Assembly (NCBI GenBank): GCA_014058105.1 | Contig: JACGCM010002285.1 | Location: 1,178,001 to 1,242,000, forward strand | Source: Kingdonia uniflora | Taxonomy: Eukaryota; Streptophyta; Magnoliopsida; Ranunculales; Circaeasteraceae | Direction of reading: 5' to 3' | DNA: 64,000 nucleotides | Shown here: piece by piece, positions 56,555-64,000 of the stretch | How the letters are laid out: every line of letters starts with the position of its first letter | Position numbering within the stretch: position 1 is the first letter of the stretch | Program-made: the position numbers and the translations under genes | The notes under the pieces: generated by a model | What the model saw: the letters and a program-made list of their open reading frames with translations, nothing else | What the model was told of the DNA's origin: nothing | Databases searched by the model: none

Positions 56555-58842
56555 TCTTGAGATGATACCATGGTTGACTCTCAAACCAACTATAATAAAA
56601 GGGCATTGATTAAACCTAGCTAGTTGTTCAAAGATGTTTAATCAAACAAAACTCATCAATCACAAAACTTCCACATAAAGAACTTGGGACTTATATATGA
56701 TATCAAATCACTACTGAGTTTACCCTAGCCCATCACTAATGATAAATTTCTATCAACAATGCATTTGTTGGTAGTTAGAATACAAACCCAATCATACTAC
56801 TACGGCTACAAATACTCCCAAACCACAATAGATACTAATGACAATAACATAATCTTAAATCTCTTTAATAATTATAATCTATAAAAGGAGGAAACCATAT
56901 AGGATCTAAACAAACATGCAATAGATATCCCAAAGCATGGAGAAGGATATGGTAGAATTCACCTACCTTATTGATCTAAGAAGTGAAAGCGGCTTTAGAA
57001 CCTCATCCGAAATTCTTTTCTTCAACCTCCAAAAAAGCCCTAATCTTTTCTCCTTTGCTCTTCTTCCTTTTCTTCAAAAACTCTCTTTAAAAGTCTTTTT
57101 CTCTCTCTCACTCTCTCTCTCATCTAAAAATAGGGTTTAAGAACTCTCCTTACTAATGTATATAAAAGGATGGTTACTAGTCATATTGGGATTTGGACTC
57201 CTAAGTGTTCATCGCTCTAAGACTCTTATTGTCTGTCTCTAAAAATAAGAATCTGTAATAATACTCTAACTAGGACTCCCATTTGACTTAGGACTAACAC
57301 TTAATAGACAAAAAAAAATCTACATGATAAAATTTAATATGACTAAAATGCATGTAAGAAATATATATGATAATGAATAATAATAAAAAATAAAACTCGG
57401 GACAATTGGTATCAGAGTAGGTTTTGAGATCTTGGGTTTCGATTTGGTCTTGGAGATCGAATTGGATATTTTGAACCGCATAGTTGTGTTGGAGAATCTG
57501 GTACTGGCTAAATGGAGGGTTATATGTCAAATTTGGAGTTTGTCAAATAAGCTCCAAGCTCTCATCGTATACATGGAGCTTGTATGAAAGTTGTACTAAT
57601 GTACTTCTTACCTATTTTTGTGAGTAGTTTAATCACACAATTTTTGGAAGAGGTGGTTTTGAAGTCTGGTTTGGGGGTCCTCCACTGAGTTTGAGCTACT
57701 TCCACTAAACACACCTGGAGTATTTGAGTTAGTACTTGAAACACAAGCTTCTACACCAAACACTAATGGACCATAATATATAAGTCTACATAAACTGCAA
57801 GTCTAGCTTTTGACGCCATCCACCACTATGCCATAGGCATAACCCAAAGTCAAGCCAAGAAAACATACCACCCATACTGAAATCGATAAGTGTCAACCAC
57901 GGCAGAAATAATTTTTCGTTTATCCTGATTCAGAGGCAACTACAATGAGAATCAAAATTGAAGACATATCTGAAGAACTTAGTCAAGTAAGAATCTCTTC
58001 CATTCATTTCATGACCTTCAGACCCTATTAAGAACATACATTTCAAACACCATCATCACCTTTGTTCTTTTAAATCATCCAGGACCCCTCATGGTGATTT
58101 AGACATTAGGTAATACTTCAACCTTTGTAGCTCATTTGGAACAAAATCCAATCATAAGGTCCCATTGAAGGAACCAAATCTTTAGGCTATATATTTCTAA
58201 AAACTTGAGGAGTGTCTTTTACTGGATTTTGCAAACATCACTCCCATCTCCACCATATGTTTGGAAATTTTACTTTCTTCACGAACCATTTCATTTTCGA
58301 TAATCTCTTGTCAAGAATTGAATTTTTATGCCACTAAATCCTCATAAAGAAAAAATACTTGATCACAATTAATACCAAATAGTAAAATATTGGAATCAAT
58401 AGTAGTAAACCAAATGATGACATACTCAAAGCAGAGATTCAAAAGTGCATTCTTCTTGAACATCAAATGAAAACCTAAATTACAATCAATCAATAACACA
58501 TTAACTTCATAATGGTCCATGACGCAACATCCTGCGTCTTCATTTCCCTAAACAGTTTCTCTATATGATGAACATCTCCCATAATCACTGTTCAAACGGA
58601 ATCGAGTTTCTATTACTATTGTATAGATAAGGAAATTGCTTAAATTATTGCAAAAGACTAGCAAGATGTAGATGAGGAAACTGTTTGAAATATTATAAAA
58701 CAAACTATCAATAATGATCTCTCCGATCAAACAAGACCAAAATAAAGTGGGACTCTAAGGAAAATTGTGTCACCTATAACATATATGCATATGGCAACTC
58801 GTATGCCTTCACGGGAGTGTGCATACATGCAGAACATCCCGT
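56555..58842. other. Unclassified repeat remnants with an orphan primer site
   Basis: A TATATAAAAGG box near 57,160 and TTGGTATCAGAGTAGGTTT at 57,407 (initiator-Met-tRNA type) suggest a + strand LTR ending near GGGACA (57,400-57,405). No matching second LTR or coding domain was found to 58,842. The rest looks like intergenic AT-rich sequence. Confidence 0.45.
57408..57418 (+). other. Primer-binding-site-like TGGTATCAGAG
   Basis: A perfect initiator-Met-tRNA complement with the common plant context AATTGGTATCAGAG..GGTTTTGAGATC. It marks the junction of an otherwise undefined LTR element. Confidence 0.65.
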
Positions 58843-59385
58843 TAATCCACAATACGATGAAGATGCTCTAGTTAACTGAAAGATACGAAGAACACCAAAA
58901 TTGGGAAAAATAAAGCATCAATTGCTTAGAAAAAATGAAGTAGATTACAATGAATCACTCCAAAACCCTAGACTTCTCTCAAAACTCTTTTCAGATCTAA
59001 CATAAAAAAACTTACTTAAAAAATAATGCCTAGCCTTGCCCCTTTTTATAAGGGTTACAAGTTCTTAGTTCTAATAGGACTATGTTACAAATTTCTAGTC
59101 CCAATAGGACTTGCGTTATAAGTTCCTAGTCCCAATAGGACAAGTATGCCTTAAAACACCTAAAGAAAAAAGTTGAATCACACCTCTGTTCGAATAAACA
59201 AAGATGTATTCGAATACACATAATTTGTATTCGAATAAAACTGATCAGGCTAAAATGTATTTGAACATACCTAAGTCTATTCGAATAAAACCCATCAGGC
59301 AGAAAAGTATTCGAACAAACATAATTTTGTTCGAATAGAATGGTTTAGTTCCTAAACGCTGTCTTCTTCAGATCCTCCTGGATCA
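58843..59385 (-). repeat. 3' LTR of element E
   Basis: 543 bp, reading TGATCCAGGAGGATC..GGATTA in element sense, as in element C. Here the U3 palindromes are TATTCGAATA-like instead of CGTTCGAACG. Confidence 0.9.
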
Positions 59386-59479
59386 TGGCTCCCCCCTTTA
59401 GGAGCCTTGAGCTCCTGCTCAAGCTGGAACTGAAAATGTAGAAAGGTGGCGCTGCCCATTACCCTGTTGTACCACTTCT

Positions 59480-60460
59480 ACTAACGAGGTAGCTGACCCT
59501 TCTTCCAAACCCGAAATGAATCAAAACGAACACATGTCTTGTATGGCAATAACTTTTGGCGAAACACACTACGCCTTATAGGATCATCATATCTTGACGC
59601 AACAAAAGGTTGTCTCTGCAAAGAAACCAACATAGCGGAAGTAGTTGGTAATGGGGGTCGAGATAAACAATCAGGCATTTTGTTGTCCACTCCCTTCTTA
59701 TACTTCATAATCAAGGGAAATTATTGGAGATACGACCCCCCCTTCATCTGGCGAGCTTGTTGTAGCTTGGACTGTGCAGCGAAAAACTGGGACGGTTTGT
59801 GATCAGTATGTACCACAACCTCCTCTTGCAACTTTCCCATATCGGTTTGTTGCCTATAAAATGTTGTCATATGAGACAACACTCGAGCCGACGTACCCTC
59901 CTAAACTGGACGTACCAATAATACAAACTTGTTGCTCGCATTAACCAACCGCTTCACCTGAGTCGCCGTTACCAAATTTGATGTAGTGACATGCTCCTTA
60001 CAAACATTAATATAAAACTCATTTTCCTTCTTCACAAGACGATACTTGCGAGCTCTACGTTAATGAATCGCATCTCGGTCCCAAATATTAGGGCAACCCG
60101 AGATTACTTGACACACATCTAAAGGAACCGCCTCACACATCACCTTATCAATAAACTTCTCAGAAATCATAAACTTGAATGTGCACTGCTTCGTGACCAT
60201 CACATCCGCATCTTTCTGAAACTACCCCAAACCATACGGCTTAGGATGAGCTGCAGTCGTCAAACCCATCTTCTTCACAAACGTTTCAGAAATCAAAATT
60301 TTCTGACTACCCGGATCCATAATGGCCTTGACTAAACTTTATTTTACCTAAATACTTGCATGAAAAAGCTTTTCCCGACTTTCTTTCTCGGCAGCCAAAG
60401 TCCGCTAAAACATAAGTGTAAGTTTAGGATTCAGGTTCTGGAAGGTCAACAACCTCTACG
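59480..60460 (-). pseudogene. Protease remnant joined to RNase H end of element E
   Basis: Protease-like IMDPGSQKILISETFVKK (near 60,300) and CQVISGCPNIWDRDAI (near 60,090), then LVNASNKFVLL (near 59,930). QTDMGKLQEE joins directly to VVVHTDHKPSQFF (59,790-59,850) of RNase H, so the whole reverse transcriptase is deleted. It continues to KYKKGVDNKMPDCLSRPPLP and GKKGQLPR-like VWKKGQLPR (59,481), then the polypurine tract. Confidence 0.8.
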
Positions 60461-60522
60461 GCTAGTGCATATCTCTCTTTCTTGCTCTTCTCCTCCTTCG
60501 GCCTAAGCTCCAGGTGAAGTTT

Positions 60523-61548
60523 TCAATAATAATCAAAAATATGCCCACTCGCCTTACAATGACTGCAATGAAAATCTTTGGACGAAGACCCCTCTCTTTT
60601 GGCCTCTCCCTTATGTTCATTTTTCCAACTTGACTTGTACCCCGACTTGATCTTGTCGTCTTCTTTTCCACTCTTCAAGTACTTGCCTTCAATGGCAATT
60701 GCCTTCACGGTAGCGTCTTCGATATTGGCCACAGTAAAGAGCTTCAACTCTCTTCTAATGGACTCTGACAAACCCCCCGTGTACTTTACGAACACCTCAT
60801 ACTCGTCTACATCAATGTCCAAAACCAAAGCTTGGTTATGGAATGCCGCAATATACTCCTGTATGGATTGCTCAAACTTTTGGCACAAATTGTGCCATTT
60901 ATACCATCTCTCTTGCTCATACCCAATCGGATAAAGCTGCTTTCGCACTAAAACCTTGAATTCTTTCCAACCCAAATCTCTTACATCGTGGCGTTTCCGA
61001 TAAGATTTCCACCACGTGAGTGCATGACTTGCAAATTTCAAAGTAGTAAAGCAAATTTACTGAGAATTAGAGTATTTGTAAACAGAAAAATAGGTCTCTA
61101 ACCTATCCAACCAATTATCAAATATCTCTGCATCGATCAAACCGTCAAATACCAGAAGTTTAATCTTAAAACCAATACGAAGATTACGCAAAAGATTCAT
61201 GGACTTACCAATAACCGATCGCTTCTCGTCGAATTCGGCAGTACTAGAATCATCAAAAATCGAAACGTCCTCGTCACCATCCACCTCCATAACCCCTTTC
61301 TTCTTTGAACAACCTTACCGTTTCACTGAAGTAGAAGCCTTAGCGAGGTTCGTGAGACGTAACTGCTCCACTAACTCCCCTGCAGTAGAAGTTGGGGCAG
61401 AAACTGTTCTTTCCAAAATCGTGAGTCTTTCCCTGGGATCGCTCATCTCCAAATCATCATTTTTCTTCAAATTAGGTTTACGATGGATCTTCAACGGACT
61501 CACTAGCTTCTCCTTCGTTTGCTTGAGACGGTCACGTGTAGAGACCAT
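60523..61548 (-). pseudogene. gag of element E
   Basis: From 61548: MVSTRDRLKQTKEKLVSPLK; then LVFDGLIDAEIFDNWLDRLE; a TAA at 61,057; TLKFASHALTWWKSYRKRHD; FHNQALVLDIDVDEYEVF; KLFTVANIEDATVKAIAIEG; and a zinc knuckle CSHCKASGHIFDYY with the last Cys lost. Only two breaks interrupt the capsid and nucleocapsid. A close relative of the element C gag. Confidence 0.88.
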
Positions 61549-61597
61549 AAACTACAATCAACCCCTCGAGAATCGCAGCTGGAAAACTGATACCACT

Positions 61598-62078
61598 TAA
61601 TCCACAATACGATGAAGAAGCTCTAGTTAGCTGAAAGATACGAAGAACACCAAAATTGGGAAAAATAAAGCTTCAATTGCTTAGAAAAAATGAACTAGAT
61701 TACAATGAATCGCTCCAAAACCCTAGGCTTCTCTCAAAACTCTTTTCAGATCTAACATAAAAAAACTTACTTAGAAATTAATGCCTAGCCTTGCTCCTTT
61801 TTATAAGGGTTACAAGTTCTAATAGGACTAGGTTACAAATTGCTAGTCCCAATAGGACTTGCGTTACAAGTTCCTAGTCCCAATAAGACAAGTATGCCTT
61901 TAAACACCTAAAGAGAAAAGCTGAATCATGCCTCTGTTTGAATAGAACAAGTTTTTGTTTGAATAAACAAAGATGTATTCGAATATGTGTATTCGAATAA
62001 AATTGATCAGGCTGAAATATATTCGAACAGACCTAAGTCTATTCGAATAAAACCCATCAGGCAGAAAAGTATTCGAAA
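61598..62078 (-). repeat. 5' LTR of element E, truncated
   Basis: Matches the 3' LTR from TAATCCACAATACGATGAAG to GGCAGAAAAGTATTCGAA, then diverges. The outer part of U3, about 65 bp, is missing, so no target duplication can be checked. Confidence 0.85.
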
Positions 62079-62480
62079 CAATAAGACTTTGCCGTCTACG
62101 AAAACTTCACAATATAGAGGTCCATCGAGTACTTTAATGGTGTCTCTTATCTCATCTCATCTGAATTCGAGTTGAAATATAATGTCTGTAGTATTGTCCG
62201 ATATGTCGATGGTGAGTTGAAATATAAGGTCTGTAGTATCGGTCGATATGTCAATGGGAGGCGATCTAACTTGGGTTGGGAAAAAACCTCTTAGACGACT
62301 TGGAGGAATGTCTGATGCGTTATCTAGCGTTTCGAATCTTGGCTTCTCAATTAATCTGCTTTATAATCAGGAATACTACTGCCCTTTATAATCAGGGTCA
62401 CATTAATACTTAATAAGTTTGCATCTGAAATAATTTGTGTATTGGTCTTGAAGATGAGAAGTAAGGGTTTTAGTGGGGTA
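62079..62480. other. Segment upstream of the TBL pseudogene
   Basis: No recognisable gene. It may contain the diverged 5' end or promoter of the TBL gene, but the expected N-terminal membrane anchor is not found. Confidence 0.4.
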
Positions 62481-62487
62481 TCTTGAA

Positions 62488-64000
62488 GATGGCTCTAGTG
62501 GGTGTGACTTGTTTGAGGGAGATTGGGTTTGGGATAAAAAGTATCATTTGTATGAATCAAGGGAATGTGGGTTTTTGGATCAAGGGTTTAGGTGTTCTGA
62601 GAATGGTAGGCTTGATGATTTCTATACTAAGTGGAGGTGGTAACCCAAGCATTGCAACTTGCCCAGGTTCGTCGTCGCTTATGTCTTTGTTTCAAGTTTC
62701 TAATTTATATCATTTGATTGTGATTGTAACATTGTTAATGCTTACTATTTGTAAATTATAATAATAACATTAACTATATATGGTTTTTTCACTCAATAAT
62801 CTACACTATTAGTTATGATGAAGTGACTGTGATATTATGGTTAAAAATAGTGTGTGACTTGTCCTTATAAAAAATTTAATGTGTCTATTATTACTTTAGC
62901 AATTTGATAGTTCGGTAAGTCAATATATGGAGGGGCTAGATTCCCAATGAAGCTTATTTTTAGCTTGTGGGATGATCAGGGATGACTTAATATACTAATG
63001 TACTATTTATTTGGCTCATGTGACTTGTATCACATAACACCTAATATGAGGCTTTTTAAGGATGATTTCTGATAATGTAACATTGAGGTAATTCATATAG
63101 ATTCAAATTCTATGGCAGTTTGTCTAATATCATGGAGGCGTTTTCCTGCTCATTTTATATATGCCCACCTCCTGATATGTTATTCCCGCCTTTTAATTTT
63201 TGTCCCACTATAAAAGGGCCAGAATCTGAATTTGGATTTATTCCTTTGCTTGAAGATTTGATGCAACAAATATGTTGGAGAGGTTGCGGAACTGGAGGGT
63301 AGTTTTTGTTGGGGATCCAATTGGGAGAAACCAATGGGAATCTCTCCTTTGCATGGTTTCATCAACAATCTCCGACAAGGATTCAATCTACGAAATGAAT
63401 GGAAACCCGATAACAAAGCATAATGGGTTCTTGGTTTATAAGTTCAAGGACTTCAATTATACTGTGGAATACTACAGAGCTCCATTTCTAGTATTACAGA
63501 GCTGTGCACCAGACACTATTGAGAAAAAGGTTAAGACAATCCTGAAATTGGATCAAATGGATATTACCTCTACACAGTGGAGAGATGCTGATATACTAAT
63601 CTTCAACTCTACTCACTGATGGAACTATGAGAAGATAATTCGAGGGTAATCTAGTTTACAGGGCATTGCATATTTGTAGGGACTAGAGATATATGTTTAC
63701 GAAGTAAATTTGTATATTTGCTGCTTGACATTTAGATGCATATTTCATGGCAGGGGTTGTTATTTTCAAGAACCAGAGGATGTTAAGATGAATATGACTG
63801 TAGAAAGTGCTTATAGGAATTCAATCAATACCATGCTTAAATGGATACATATGGAAGTGAATATGAGCAACACCCATGTCTTCTTTCGGACTTATGCTCC
63901 CGTCCATTTCAGGTTTGTTTTATTACTTACGAAAAGTAACTTGATTGAGTACATTTGTATTCATGTCTTTACTTTTCCATTTAATCCTAGGCGCATGTCT
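62488..64000 (+). pseudogene. Trichome birefringence-like (TBL/PMR5 family) pseudogene, runs off the window
   Basis: TBL proteins are Golgi O-acetyltransferases acting on cell-wall polysaccharides. Exon 1 (to 62666) reads GCDLFEGDWVWDKKYHLYES and CSENGRLDDFYTKWRW, the PMR5N/TBL domain, then a TAA at 62641-62643 where Gln is usual. Exon 2 (63256-63645) reads MLERLRNWRVVFVGDPIGRN; the family's catalytic Gly-Asp-Ser is Gly-Asp-Pro. It runs to LIFNSTH, then a TGA at 63617-63619 where Trp is usual. Exon 3 (63754-63912) reads GCYFQEPEDVKMNMTVESAY and TYAPVHFR. All splice borders are GT..AG and in phase. The N-terminal anchor is missing and the Asp-x-x-His part is beyond the window. The gene is dead unless the stops are sequencing errors. 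Confidence 0.88.

Larger units (their letters stand above)
58843..62078 (-). mobile_element. Ty3/gypsy element E, second copy of the element C family
   Basis: The 3' LTR is 58843-59385; the 5' LTR starts at 61598 and is cut short near 62078. Between them, on the - strand, are gag, a protease remnant, an RNase H end and the polypurine tract (59386-59402). The primer site reads TGGTATCAG (inverse of 61588-61596). Reverse transcriptase is absent and integrase is absent. Gag is better kept than in element C. Confidence 0.88.

Noticed and set aside
57294..58730. Several 60-78-codon frames on the - strand.
   Set aside because: AT-rich composition (Phe, Ile, Leu, Tyr runs) without domains; treated as chance.

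Overview
The window is plant nuclear DNA, most likely from a eudicot. The reasons are U2-type introns with GT..AG borders, a plant-type UTP14 gene, a trichome birefringence-like (TBL) gene remnant, and a dense load of Tat, Athila, copia, L1-type LINE, MULE and hAT transposons. The species cannot be named from the sequence. Nothing bacterial, organellar or CRISPR-like is seen, and no tRNA or rRNA gene was recognised.

Only one intact host gene is visible: UTP14 (+ strand, 7,456-24,768), a core protein of the U3 snoRNP / small-subunit processome. Its eleven coding exons join in frame into about 887 codons although its introns hold an L1-type LINE (8.3-11.5 kb), a decayed LTR element (14.7-18.2 kb) and a hAT MITE (23,230-23,995). 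A 2.2-kb hAT-like element lies in or just before its 5' leader. At the right edge a second host gene, a TBL/PMR5-type O-acetyltransferase, survives only as a three-exon pseudogene running off the window.

Layout: 1-4,429, a Tat-like Ty3/gypsy element on the - strand with an antisense coiled-coil ORF, a 5' LTR and a tandem repeat. 5,007-7,239, hAT. 7.4-24.8 kb, UTP14 with its intronic guests. 25.16-31.54 kb, a MULE with long terminal inverted repeats, a decayed MuDR-type transposase and a second, convergent Cys-rich gene. 33,359-50,389, a full-length Tat-like element (+ strand) that contains an L1-type LINE (- strand), whose RNase H domain is in turn split by a gypsy element (39,517-43,925, + strand). 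50,585-53,516, an Athila-like deletion derivative. 53,914-56,549, a gag-protease-only copia element. About 57.4 kb, an orphan primer-binding site. 58,843-62,078, a second copy of the split-in gypsy family (- strand). 62.5-64 kb, the TBL pseudogene.

Insertion boundaries were fixed by target-site duplications read by eye: CTAGA, TCAAC, TAATA, GCTCT/ACTCT, and two 8-bp hAT duplications with one mismatch each. The most notable observations are: an antisense, probably spliced coiled-coil gene carried by both Tat-like elements; a gypsy family in which both copies go straight from RNase H to the polypurine tract with no integrase; palindromic TTCGAA-centred repeats shared by the LTRs of a gypsy and a copia element; and a MULE with a mudrB-like second gene bearing zinc-finger-like cysteine repeats.
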